A stretch of 64,000 nucleotides of DNA from Tretioscincus oriximinensis (lineage: Eukaryota > Chordata > Lepidosauria > Squamata > Gymnophthalmidae), in contig JAJVDF010000206.1 of assembly GCA_022410635.1 (NCBI GenBank), positions 64,793 to 128,792 of the forward strand, read 5' to 3'. How positions within the stretch are numbered: position 1 is the stretch's first letter; every line of letters starts with the position of its first letter. Made by a program: the position numbers and the translations under genes. The notes below the pieces were generated by a model, which was given only the letters and a program-made list of their open reading frames with translations, did not search any database and was not told the origin of the DNA. Below are positions 1-10,900 of the stretch, piece after piece.

Positions 1-195
1 TCCTTCGGTTACTCGCGACCTTTCTTCCTGTCGAACAGGGGTTTTCGGCCGTGCAGGGATCCACCTCCAAAACAGCAGTGGAACAAACAGCGCCAACAAG
101 CACAAACCCGGCTGTCTGGAAGTCAGAATCGTCCTCAGGGATACCATACCACGAGAAAGGACGCATGACTAGGGCTATCCAGGGATGACGTCCCG

Positions 196-1719
196 GTGGG
201 AGGGAGACTAGCCCTGTTTGCAGATGCCTGGGCAGACTCCTGTGTTGATTACTGGGTTTACCAAGTTGTTTCCAAAGGTTACCAGTTGGAGTTAAAACAC
301 AGCCCTCCTCCTTATTTTATTCAGAGTTTAAAATGCATGGAACCCTCAAGGAAAAGAGAGGTAATGAAGGCTCTGCACCGCCTGAAAACCATAGGGGCGG
401 TAGAGCCAGTTCCGGTTGAGCAGAGGGGCAAGGGTGTGTATTCATTTTTCTTCGTAATAAAGAAATGTTCTGGTGGTTAGAGACCCATTAGCAACCTCAA
501 GCCTCTGAATAAGTTTATGGTGCACAAGCACTTTAAGATGGAAACCATACAGTCTATATGGATGGCACTGCAGCGAAACCAGTTTCTAGTCTCGCTGGAC
601 CTAGCAGATGCTTATATGCACATTCTAATACACCCTTCGGATAGGAAATACTTACGGTTCGCATTAGGCTCCTCCCACTGGCAGAATAGAGTCCTTCCAT
701 TCGGCCTCTCCAGCCCCCCCAGGTCTTTAGTAAGGTAGTAGACCAACTGATTGGGGCGCTAAAGCTGCGGGGAATCACTGTGTTTGCTTACCTCGATGAT
801 CTACTTGTAGCAGGGGATTCTGTAGAGGAGACACATGCGGCAACCTGGATCACCATGGACGTGTTGCAGGCACACGGTTTTATAATCAATTGGGAGAAAA
901 GTTCACTGGTGCCCTCGAGGTCCTTGGACCACCTGGGCGTCCGGTTTTGATACATCTATACCAGCAGTATTCCCAGACGACCAGAGAGTCTCCGCCCTGG
1001 TGGAGTGGGGTAAGACCTGCTTGTCAGTAAGAAGCTTGTCAGTGGCTTCCTTAGCAATATTCCTGGGAAAGATGGTGTCAGTATTCGATCTTGTCCCTTG
1101 GTCGAGATACCACTCTAGGTCGCTACAATGGTTCCTTCTGCCATTCACTTCTGAGATTGCCAGTAGGTGTCATAGAGTGGTGCTTCTCCCAACATACACA
1201 AAAGTCTCACTGGGATGGTGGGCGGATCCCGCCAATTTCACCGCAGGGTCCCCCATGACACCTCCGGAACGAATTGTCGTTACTACAGACGCAAGCCTAT
1301 CAGGATGGGGGGCTCATTGTAGAGGCAGGACGGCGCAAGGCACTTGGTCAGTGGCACACAGCAAACGTTCAATCAACTGGCTGGAACTGCAGGCTATCTA
1401 TTTGGCACTGCAGTCGTTTCACCCTATAATCACAGGTTCTCATGTCCTAGTTAAGACTGACAACGCCACTGCCAAGGCGCGTGTGAAAAAACAGGGAGGT
1501 ACAAGGTCACACTCCCTTATGAGTCTCTCAGAGGAGATCATGTTCTGGGCCGAAGCTAATGTTCTTTCCATTTCTGCTCTGTATATACAGGGGAAATTGA
1601 ATACAGCAGCAGACGCTTTGAGTCGACAGGACCTGCCATCGTCAGAGTGGTCCCTCCACCCAGAGGTGTTCAACATGATAACAGAACAATGGGGGGGGTG
1701 CCAGTTATGGACCTGTTAG
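196..1719 (+). pseudogene. DIRS copy A reverse transcriptase-RNase H, frame-broken
   Basis: This is the polymerase region of the DIRS element. It reads through three frames: 196-480, 517-738 and, after the YLDD region, 1000-1719. Visible motifs are LDLADAY (RT motif A, near 600), LPFGLSS (motif B, near 695), FAYLDDLLVAG (motif C, about 783-815), then RNase H with TDASLSGWG, the WLEL glutamate and VKTDNATAKA. The C-terminal part ends where the recombinase should begin, because the intervening segment is deleted. Both in-frame stops and frameshifts rule out a functional product. Confidence 0.85.
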
Positions 1720-2090
1720 CAATACTTACCTATGTCAAGCGCACACAGGAGTTTAGGAGATCGGAATCGCTTTTAATATTGTTTTACCCGATTAAAAGAG
1801 AGCAGAAAGCTTCTGCAAAAACTATAGCTTCCTGGGTGGTGGAATGTATTAAGGGAGCATATAAGACTCTAGGAAAGGTTCCCCCTGGTACGATCTACGC
1901 ACATTCTACCAGAGCCTCAGCCAGTTCCTGTGCCTACCTCAATAAGGCTTCCCTGTAGGAGCTGTGTATGGCAGTGACCTGGAAAAACCCCTCGACATTC
2001 ACCAGGCACTATAAACTGGACATTTTCAGGGCCTCAGGGGGGGATCTTGGTCATAAGATGACACAGCAGGTTATGGAAATGGGGTCTCCT
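1720..2090 (+). pseudogene. DIRS copy A tyrosine recombinase C-terminal remnant
   Basis: The C-terminal catalytic part of a tyrosine recombinase is readable: PPGTIYAHSTR carries the H-x-x-R pair, followed by a stop at about 1957 and then a W and the RHYKLD tyrosine region. The N-terminal half, including the first catalytic arginine (STCRVSEL in copy B), is missing. This part would cut and join the circular DNA intermediate in an active element. Confidence 0.75.
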
Positions 2091-2128
2091 TAGCCTCCCG
2101 CCCTGGTTAGGGGCATACTGTGGTACAT

Positions 2129-2228
2129 CCTATGGTACCAGGCATACCTTCCCGGTTCCATCTTCCGTGAAAGGAACACCTACTTACCGTGAGGTGGTGT
2201 TCTGGAAGATGGAGAGGGAAGGGATGCC
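2129..2228. repeat. DIRS copy A internal complementary region
   Basis: This 100-bp segment is the reverse complement of the element's left extremity joined directly to the reverse complement of its right extremity. The join reads CCATCTTCCGT followed by GAAAGGAACACC. In DIRS replication this region is thought to template circularisation of the linear intermediate. The same structure occurs in copy B at 15521-15622. Confidence 0.85.
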
Positions 2229-2436
2229 GCCCCGCCCAGTGGCTGCAGGAGACCACTGTGGTGGGCCAGAATGTGGCCTTGTTGGTTTATGTATGTATAC
2301 ACAAGTTACGCAAGCAATTGGTGTTAAGGTGGTGTCGCTGTCAATCCCTTGAGTTTGAATAAATTTGGACCACGTGTTCGTTCGGAAAAATGGTATTCTT
2401 TTTTGGTTGGAGAGTACTTGCGGTTGGAATTTAGCT

Positions 2437-2612
2437 CTCAGGTACCTCTCAGGAAAGGACTGGGGCTCCCTAGTTGGTAGGGATTATATACCCCTGGGAG
2501 GTTCCATTCTGTCGCTTTCCTGCAGAGGGGTTCGGACGGAATAACCCATGGTACCAGGCATCTCTTCCTTCTCCATATTCCAGAACACCACCTCACGGTA
2601 AGTAGGTACTTT
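2437..2612. repeat. DIRS copy A right inverted terminal repeat
   Basis: The sequence closely matches the right terminal repeat of copy B (15840-16004). It includes the TATATACCCC box, the CTTTCCTGCAG segment and the terminal CTCACGGTAAGTAGG. The last bases diverge after about 2607, so the exact edge is uncertain. An AATAAA just upstream (about 2358) is a likely element polyadenylation signal. Confidence 0.8.
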
Positions 2613-2689
2613 TTATGATCTTCAGTTAGATGACATCTTAAATGCCTTGTAAAGATGTCTGGATATTGCAACTTAGTTTCATAAAGATG

Positions 2690-3330
2690 ATGTTTTAATG
2701 ATTCTGATTGCTCTTTTCTGCACTTTTTCCAGTTCTACAGTATTTTTTTGAGGTGAGCTGGCCAGGATTGTGCACCATATTCCAAATGGGGCCTCTCTAT
2801 AAAGTGGAAAAGTTGCTGTTGCTAATCTACTTTATATTCCTTTTTTATTGAACCCTAGCATTGAACGTGTTTGTTTCCACTATGTTGTATATTGGACCAA
2901 TACCTTCATTGAGTTGTCTGTCAGAATCCTAAGATCCTTTTCTGGTCTGTTATAGAATGTTCATTTCTACCAGTTCTTTGTCCCAAAATGTTACCTGAGT
3001 GCAAAGTATTACTTGTTTACCTACTCACCAATGTCAAGAGATGCTTCTGGAATTCTTCACAATCTGTTACTAGCCTGAATAATTTAATGCTATCAGCAAA
3101 TCATGCTTTCTCACTGCTTCCCCATACATTTACATTATTTATGAATAAACTGAAAAACACTATTTCTAATATAAAACCTTGGGGGACATCACATTTTGCT
3201 TTCTTCATCTCCACTTTTAGAATTGTCAGCTTTTGAATAATTTCTGTTTCCTGATTTGTCAAAGAAGTTCTTTTAAAAAATTAGTGATCTGCTTTTCAGG
3301 ATCCCCTTCTTAGGATTTCTTTCTGTTCGC
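2690..3330 (-). repeat. Old interspersed repeat, LINE-like (family not assigned)
   Basis: The stretch contains a recognisable but eroded pattern shared by old amniote repeats: a 'catattccaaat' segment, 'tatcagcaaatcatgc', 'atttatgaataaactgaaaa' and 'cttgggggacatcac'. A second copy with the same 'atattccaaat' segment lies near 43080-43200. I infer an antisense LINE 3' portion of CR1/L3 type, from memory of similar sequence. No open frame of note. Confidence 0.4.
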
Positions 3331-4205
3331 TTCAGCAGGACAAGCCTTCAAAATAAACTTTTCTTACTTTTAACAATTTTCTGTACTGTACTTTTAATCT
3401 ACACCAGTATCTTCTTAAATATGAGAGTTTCCTTCCTTTTTTATGGTATGTATTCTTATCGAACTTCCATTCCTGTTTGTCTCTGGAAGGAAACATCCAC
3501 ATAGTAACTGTCCAAAGTATATTGGAGGCAGTGAGCACTTAGATGAAAGAATAACTGGTAGTTTGTTTATATTGTTTTGTTATGTCTTCTGAGTAGTGTC
3601 CTTGTGAGTTGCTCATCCTGCCAGGCTAGAAAAAACTAATAATTTTCTTTTTTTNAAAAAAGTTTTAATTGATAGGACTGCAGGGACCTGTGCATCTTTT
3701 AATTGGTAAAAAAAATCTTTATATTATCTTCTAAATGTTTTTCTTTTAATTTTTTAAATTTATTACAAATAGCAATGCAGCATCACAAAGTTCTAGGCAT
3801 AGTTATGTTGTCTGTAGTCATGACAACAAAGCCATTGATCATTCACAAGTAAGGTTTGGAATGGGAGTGGCATTCTTTACAGTAGTGTGACACCCATTGA
3901 GATGGTCCATTCTTGGATACTAGTAGCATCTGGGCAATTCCTGAGTGTATGGATTGGTTGACGTGATTGATGCTTCTCTTGAGGCTTTGGTTTTGCTGTG
4001 GAATTATGATGTGAGCAGAGAGCAGAATCGCTGACCTGATCACATCCAGGCTCCCTCAGTGTAGCTATGGAACCTATAAGTACCCTGGAACCCATAAACA
4101 CTTATGGAACTTTAGGTGATGAAACAGGAAGATTGATTGCTAGTGGCATAAATTCCTTGTGTGTTTGACTGAACATGGCTTATTGTGCCCATCTTGTGGT
4201 GGTGG
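3331..4205. other. No gene seen
   Basis: AT-rich sequence with one N near 3655. Short open frames only, none resembling known protein. I see no assignable repeat. Confidence 0.4.
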
Positions 4206-4210
4206 TAGTG

Positions 4211-4440
4211 TTGAATCATAGAATCATAGAGTTTGAAGGGACTTCCAGAGTCCTTGGGTCCAACCCCCTGCTCAGTAAAGGATTCATTAAACCATCTCAG
4301 ACAGATGACTGTCCAGTCTCTGAAGACTTCCAGCGAAGGCAAACTCACCACCACCTGTGGCAAACTGTTTCACTGATTTATCACCCTTACTGTTTGAAAG
4401 TTTTTTTCTGATACCTAATCTAAATCTACTCTCCTGCAGT
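4211..4440 (-). mobile_element. CR1 LINE 3' fragment, antisense
   Basis: The start carries the reverse complement of the CR1 3' octamer tail (ATCATAGAATCATAGA), followed by the usual TTTGAAGGGACTTCC and CCAACCCCCTGCTCAG blocks. This is the end of a chicken-repeat-1 type non-LTR element inserted on the minus strand. 5' truncated, as most CR1 copies are. Confidence 0.85.
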
Positions 4441-4829
4441 GGTGGTAATAAAAAAGTCCCATTTCTTCACCACTATTGTATCCTCGGGTAGTCAGGTAGC
4501 AGAGGTTTTTTCGGTGGTGAATGGCCTTTTGAGATCTAGCTTGAGAAGGCTAGGGCTATTGCCATCTAGCATCTACTGTGACTTGTTTGCAATCTTTGCT
4601 CAGATATTTAGAGGTTTGGATGTCACAGTTGTATATAGTCCAGAGGAAGCATCCAGATAATCATTTGGTACATTTTGGGTCAGTTTCATTTATTGTGATC
4701 TGAGGATGTTAGTACAGTTAGTACTTTATGAAAGCTAGTTAGCAAATTATGATTTTGTAGGTCCAAGGAGTGGTGAGAGACGGCAGTACTGATGGCTCTT
4801 AAGGAGTTAATTCTCATGAGGCTCTCCCT

Positions 4830-5960
4830 AGATCCAGCTGACTCAGCCGATTTAATCTGGCTTCAGGCGTGTTTATGGCAGTGAAACTACCTTGGTCAGC
4901 CTGACTGATGACCTTCTCTGAGAGAAAGTCAAGGATGCCAGTGGTTATTGATGCCATTAACCTCCTGTACAGTTTAGGGAATTTAGGAATTGGAGACAAT
5001 GTGTTACAGTGGTTTTTCTTATATCTCGAAAGCCAGTTTTAGAGAGTGGTTGTGGGAAACTATTGCTCGATGGCCTGGGAACCCGTTTGAGAGGTTGACC
5101 TTGCCTCCCTTGCTATTTAATATCTATGTGAAACTACTGGGAGAGGTCATTGGGCATTTTGGAATGAGATTTATCAATCTGCAGATGACATCCAGTTCTA
5201 CTTTTCTGTGCCACCTGACTCAGGAGTTGCAGTCAAGTGCTTGGCAGGTGCCTGGAGGCAGTAATTGGTGGATGGGGCAATAAATTTGAACTAAATCCAG
5301 ACGAGATGGAGATGTGATGTGTTGCAGTGTCTTGTGTCCATGAAGAAGGAGGACATTTTGTCTTTGCTTTGGAAAGGACAGGTCTGCAATTTAGGGATGC
5401 TCTTTTATTCCACACTGGCACTTGATGTTTAGGTGAAGACAGTGGCCAGGAAATAACCGTGACCATAGTAATCCATGCTCTGATAACTTCCAGACTAGAT
5501 TATTGTAATGTTCTCTACAAATCTGAAATGTTACAACTCCAGTGTTGCTTCCCTTAACATCTGAACCAGGAGAGGCTGTGGATCTCTTGAACTGATATTT
5601 GAATGCAGTGATGTATTAAATGAGGCCCAATGCACTACGGTTTAATGCTGACAAGATAGAGATCTTATGGATAGGAAGCTCCTGGTTTCAGGAGCAGAAG
5701 AGTTTGTTTCAGATTATTATATGTTACATTTCTTCACATAGAACAGATATTTTACTTAAGACTCAAGAGGTACTTATAACCAGCCTTGGCTTTTTACTGT
5801 GCTTTACATTTGATTTATTGTAATTCACATTATGTAAGATCATCCTTATACCTAAAAGCTGCAACTAGTGCAAACCTCAGTGGTCAGGCTGCTGAGTGAG
5901 ATGTCTGTTTGCTCCCAGTTAGTTACTGCCCCCAGTTTAAGTTGCTGTGCTTAATAAACA
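4830..5960 (+). mobile_element. Decayed L2-clade LINE, reverse transcriptase fragments
   Basis: Broken frames contain pieces of a LINE RT: PPLLFNIYVKLLGEVI (near 5104-5150), an A-D-D polymerase box at about 5180-5192 in another frame, then LRFNADKIEILWIGSS (near 5638) and a second short RT-like piece to about 5900. The order matches the L2 ORF2 C-terminal half. Many stops and shifts show it is old and inactive. Confidence 0.7.
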
Positions 5961-6454
5961 AAGATTGTAGATAAGTTGAGGCCAGAATGTTTGTTAGATT
6001 GCCTTCCTTGATATAAACCAGCAAGATCACAGAGATAATATGGGGAAATTCTGCAATGGGTACACCCAATCACTGAACTTTATCATATGGTGTCCTAGAG
6101 CAAAGCGTTCTCTGTGACGAGACCCACACTCTAGAATGTGATATTACTTGAGAATCTGTAGGGCATCCATTATTAGATGCTTTTGGTGCTTATTGAAAAT
6201 CCATCCATTGACCCTGACATTCCTACTGTGAATGAATGTTTGCTTTTTATCCCCAAGTGCTCTTGTTTCTAAATTATAGTACTGATACTAAAATTACAGG
6301 TTAAGGATGTTTTATAGATAACCCCTGACTTTACATGTTAACTTGGACCAATTTTTTTTATTGTAAAGCAGTTCTTTGTAAAATGGAGACAGTAAAAGTA
6401 ATAGCTTTTTAAGAACTCAGCTTAAAGTGGAGCGTTTCCTGTAGATCAGGTGCT

Positions 6455-6747
6455 TATAAAGTGAAGTCCAACAGCTTGGATAGTTTCAAGACAGGACTAG
6501 ACAGGTTTATGGACACTAAGGGTATAAATGGATACTAGGATAGTTGTCTGGATGTCGGCTCCCAGATGGAGCAACAGGCAGGACTCTTGAAATACCATTT
6601 GCAGGGAGTCACGAACAGGAGCAGCATATTTTGCTTTCCTCTGTTCGGACTGCCCAGGTGCATCTGGTGGGCCTCTGTGTGACACAGAATGCTGGACTCG
6701 ATGGGCTGTGACCTGATCCAGTATGGCTCTTCTTATGTTCTTATGTT
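6455..6747 (+). mobile_element. CR1-like LINE 3' end (uninterrupted reference copy)
   Basis: It runs from TTGGATAGTTTCAAGACAGG through GGAGCAACAGGCAGGACT and ACTGCCCAGGTGCATCTGG to the tail TCTTCTTATGTTCTTATG. It is the same tail as at 10022-10430 plus 16005-16105 and at 51690-52020. It provides the pre-insertion sequence that fixes the DIRS copy B boundaries. Confidence 0.85.
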
Positions 6748-6749
6748 AA

Positions 6750-7305
6750 GTCTACTTGTATTTACATCCTAGTTTCACAAAGATAAATTTCATGACCCTA
6801 AAAGTGTACAGATATTGAATGTGCCACCTTCAAACTGAGGGCATTCAGATATTTTGGAGTTTCTTATCTTTTCAGTTTCAGTTGTAGAGCTAATTAATCA
6901 GAGCTGATGTGAGTAATAGTTCAACATCTGTACTTTAGTGTATGTGGTTGCTTGGGTCCTTAGTTATCAGCTAGTAGCTTAATATGTGGTTGACTGTTGT
7001 GAATGGGGTAGATCTAAAATTTCAGAAGAATTCCATTAATAAAGAGGTATTTGAAAAAAAAAACCCTTTTATTAGTATAATTTACAGGTTCTTCATAAAT
7101 ACATTTTTGAAATGAATTATTTTCTTGAGCAACATAAAACTCAAGAAGTGCAGTGATAAAGCTATGCTGCATGTACAAAATATTCAGTAACATAAAAATT
7201 GGCTTTCAAAACTAGGACAAACATGTCAGGAAACATGTCACTTTCTTTCAGAGTGTTATTAATTTAAGTTACTTACCATTTTAATTTGTATTCCTCTTTC
7301 ATCAG
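6750..7305. other. Sequence before the first visible ZNF318-like exon, no feature seen
   Basis: AT-rich, ending in the polypyrimidine tract and ATCAG acceptor of the 7306 exon. If the gene has upstream exons this is intron. Confidence 0.5.
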
Positions 7306-7924
7306 AGACGACTTGGCTGATGATCCAATATTCAGCAGAGGCCTTTCTCGTCCTCGGAGCCTTGAGCGATATCCATCTCGTGCGGAAAGCCCTTGCAATC
7401 TTTATCATATAAGACATGATGATGACTATTGTAATAGAGATATTTTTCTTCAGCAGTCAGACTATAGTGTGAATTATGAGCATCTTCAGAATCTTCCAAA
7501 GGAACTTGATAGGAATGATGACCATCTTAGAAAATCCTCATATTCTTCAGATGACAGAGAGCGAGAACGAGAGTCAAAACGGTCTCGATATGACAGAGGT
7601 GATAGACTGTCTGATCCAAAGCCTGAGTCTCAGAGTTTTTTGTCAGGAACCAGAAACTACCGTAAACGAAGTTTTAGTAGAAGTCCAAGCCCAACGTACT
7701 TGGACGAGGGTTTCCGTGAACTTGAAAATGCTAGGAGGAAAAAAGAAGCAGAAGAGCACAGCAGAAATCCCAGTCGGGAACTGCTAGGTCATGGCTACAC
7801 AATTCCTGGCATTACTTACTCAGTCCAGTCTTCTGGGCCTCGCTATCTTTATAGACCTGATGATGCACCACCAATGCCTAAAAAGTCTATCTTAAAGAAA
7901 CGTGTGGATGAGCCTTCTGTGCAG
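7306..7924 (+). CDS. ZNF318: ZNF318-like exon a (RS/RD-rich)
   Basis: Acceptor ATCAG at 7301-7305, donor GTTTGG at 7925. The exon starts with one base of a split codon and ends on a full codon. It encodes an Arg/Ser/Asp-rich segment ending in PMPKKSILKKRVDEPSVQ, a nuclear, disordered type of sequence. Confidence 0.85.
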
Positions 7925-10900
7925 GTTTGGCTTATATTTCCCCCCTCTTAGTTATTTAAAAAAAACCCATATTTTATAACTTTCAGTATACATCATACAA
8001 ATAAAAACAAGACAAGTATAAACAAGTCTGCTGCATATCAATAAACAAATCATAACTTCAAATAACATCTCAGGCACTATGTGTTAAAATACTGAGTCAG
8101 TATAGGATCCAAATTTCCATAAATGGTGGGGCAGTGCTCTGCCCCTATGTGAAACTCTTTTCATATGTGATACTTTATAAATATCCTATACTCTGTTGTA
8201 CAAGAATTTTAAAGTTGGAATAGTTCTATTTTCTCCAGAGAGGTATGATTGTTTCTAGGTTTTTTAGTTATTTATAAGGATATTTTTATTGCCATTTGTG
8301 ATAGATTATGCCATTTATATTTATTCTTGTATTAGCAATTTTGCACTTTCTGATTAATACAAGAGACATTTGTGGTTATAGTCTCTTTAAATTTAGTTCC
8401 CTAGCTTAGAAAACGGACAAGCATTGAATTATAATAAGTAACAATAATTCTTTTCTTTTTCTTTTAGCCTGAAGTCTTTTCTAGCACTCCTGCCTCTATC
8501 AAAGAACCCCCGCTTCTTTCAGATCATCCCCCTTTGCCTTCCCACAGCACGACTACGCAGCTTTCATCGGAGGTGGAGAATTTCCTTAAACAGTTCAGTA
8601 AAGGTTTAGCTGCAGAATCTGCAAATAAAGTATCTCAAGATAGTGTGACTGTATGGAGACCAGATCCTAGCCATCAATCAGATAATGTGCCTTTTGAACA
8701 GAAGTTTGGACATTTTTTGAAACAGAAAGATGATCGTGGGTCCACATCAGAAACTGAAGACAGGCAGAATGATTTCCTACTTCCTCATGAAAGAGTCAGC
8801 CAAGATGGTAGTGGTTTTTCACGCATTTTAGGAATGATGGCAGATTCTACTAGTATTCAAGAAAAGAGACGCAGCTTCCCTGACATTAAGGATGAAGAGA
8901 AATTTCTTTACGGTGATGATGAAGATAATTCTACCATCAGTTCACCCATCACACAAAACCAAATAGTGACTGCTGAAAGGGAACCTGAAAAACAGAAAGA
9001 GAGTTCGCCTCCTCTTAGTCTTTCTATGAAGGCACAAACTTCAGAAACAGCCAGACCAGAATATGAGAAAATTCATGACTTGCTCAAGACTATTGGTCTT
9101 GACATTGGGGTGGCAGAAATTGGTAAACTTGCTGCCCGCACTCAGGAACGGCTACATGAGAAAAAAGCATCTAGTTCCACTGATCATTCTTCAGTAGCTT
9201 CTCAGAAAGCAGAAATTAGGGAGCAACACCACAGTCGAAGTGGAACTCGTTCTCCAGAGTCAAATAAAAAATGTTCTCCCTCACCTTTTGGTTCTCTCCT
9301 GTCACCTAAAGATGCATCATTGGTCTCAAAATCTGAGCACACTAAAAGCAAAGTTGAAGGGGGAGAGGAACCAACTGCCATACCAGAACAATCAGCACCT
9401 CCAATATCTTTAATACCTTCAGCTCCTCCTCCGCCTCTTCCTAATTTGGCTTCTTCCTCTACAGCTGTCTCTGGGTATAGAGTTTCAGGCTTTTCACCAT
9501 TTGCTCCATCTCATCTTCATCAGAACTATCCTCCTCCCACAATGGGCCCTGCTGGTTATGATGCATATGGACGTTATATGGCTTATGCAGCATCTGGCTG
9601 GCCCATGTATACTCAGCAGGCTGATCCTGCACTTTCAGATATGCATGGGCTAGTCACATTGACTGTACCACCTAATCCCACACGGCCGAACCTCAGAGTT
9701 ATTGAGACAGTTTCCACAAGCAAAAGCACTTCTGAAACCAAAAGAGATGACGCTATTCATACACAAATTCCCACAGCTCCCCCATATTCCAAATTGCCTC
9801 AGCCTTCTGTTCAGAGTACCAAGGAGAGGCTATCTGATGAAAGAAATCGTGCTTGTCAGAAACAAAAGGTGAGCATTTCAGGTAGAACCACTATCTCCTT
9901 ACATCAACCTTATAAAAAGCTTAGAAACGCTGACTATCTGTGTTTATTTTTCAATCTTGTTACTTTTCCTCTTTCAATATGTAATATTTCACGTTAGTTG
10001 CTTTGTTTTTTCTATTAACATTTGAAAAGTGTATATTTTTATTATAGTGGTGATATGATTGAAGTGTACAAAATCGTGCATTGGATGATCAGGGTGAATA
10101 GAGAAAAAATGTTTTCTCTATCACATAACACTTGGACCAGAGGGCACTCCTTAAAAATGATGGGTAGAAAAGTGAGAACAGACAAAGGAAAGTATTTTTT
10201 CACCCAGAGGGCCATTGGTCTGTGGAATTTACTTCCTAAAGAGGTAGTGGTAGCTAGCAACTTGGATAGTTTCAAGACAGGCACTAGATAGGTTTATGGA
10301 CACCAAAGGTATAAATGGGTACAAAGATGGATGTTTGAATGCTGCCTCTGGGATGGAGCAACAGGCAGGACTCCTGAGATACCATTTGCAGGGAGTCACG
10401 AACAGGTGCATATTTTGCTTTCCTTTGTTCACGGAAGATGGAACCGGGAAGGGATGCCTGTATACCATGGGTTATTCCATCGGTCCCCCCTGCAGGAAAG
10501 CGAAAGAATGGTACCTCCTTGGGGTATATAACCCCGCCCAAATAGGGAGGCCCAGTCCTTTCTGTTGCTTTGGCTTGCAGGAAAGTTACTAGGACTTTGG
10601 AAAATATTAATTTAAAAAGAAATTTATGGACTTTGGCGACGAGAGGGAGCTTAGTGGCGACCCTTGCTTGCTGGATCGGTCTGACCACGATTTCTTTAGG
10701 CGCCTTCCGAACAGGACCTGCGCTGAACCCGGGAGCCCTTGGGAATTTTTGTCCACGCCCCCCAGCTCCTCCGAGGCTCTCTGGCTGTGGAATTGGGCCC
10801 GGGCTATCCGCGAAGCGGCAGCCCCCGGGACCCATCTGATTTCTCTCCCTCCAGCCCTGCTCCACTTGTCGCGGAGCAGCGGACTGTTGAGAGCGGTGCG

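Larger units (their letters stand above)
1..2612 (+). mobile_element. DIRS-like tyrosine-recombinase retrotransposon, copy A (5' cut by window edge, decayed)
   Basis: The order is gag tail (about 1-190), reverse transcriptase, RNase H, a remnant of tyrosine recombinase, an internal complementary region and a right inverted terminal repeat. The RT active site YLDD is encoded near 790-800, and RNase H motifs TDASLSGWG and TDN near 1280 and 1460. The coding frame is broken (TAG at 478-480, frame change near 720-950, TAG at about 1957), so this copy is dead. The order RT, RNase H, YR with inverted repeats and no integrase or LTR is diagnostic of DIRS elements. Compared with copy B (10431-16004), copy A lacks about 1 kb between RNase H and the recombinase C-terminus (junction near 1718). 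The left end lies before the window. Confidence 0.9.

Noticed and set aside
4439..4660. Short open frame after the CR1 fragment at 4211-4440
   Set aside because: No conserved motif and no splice signals; composition is like surrounding non-coding DNA.
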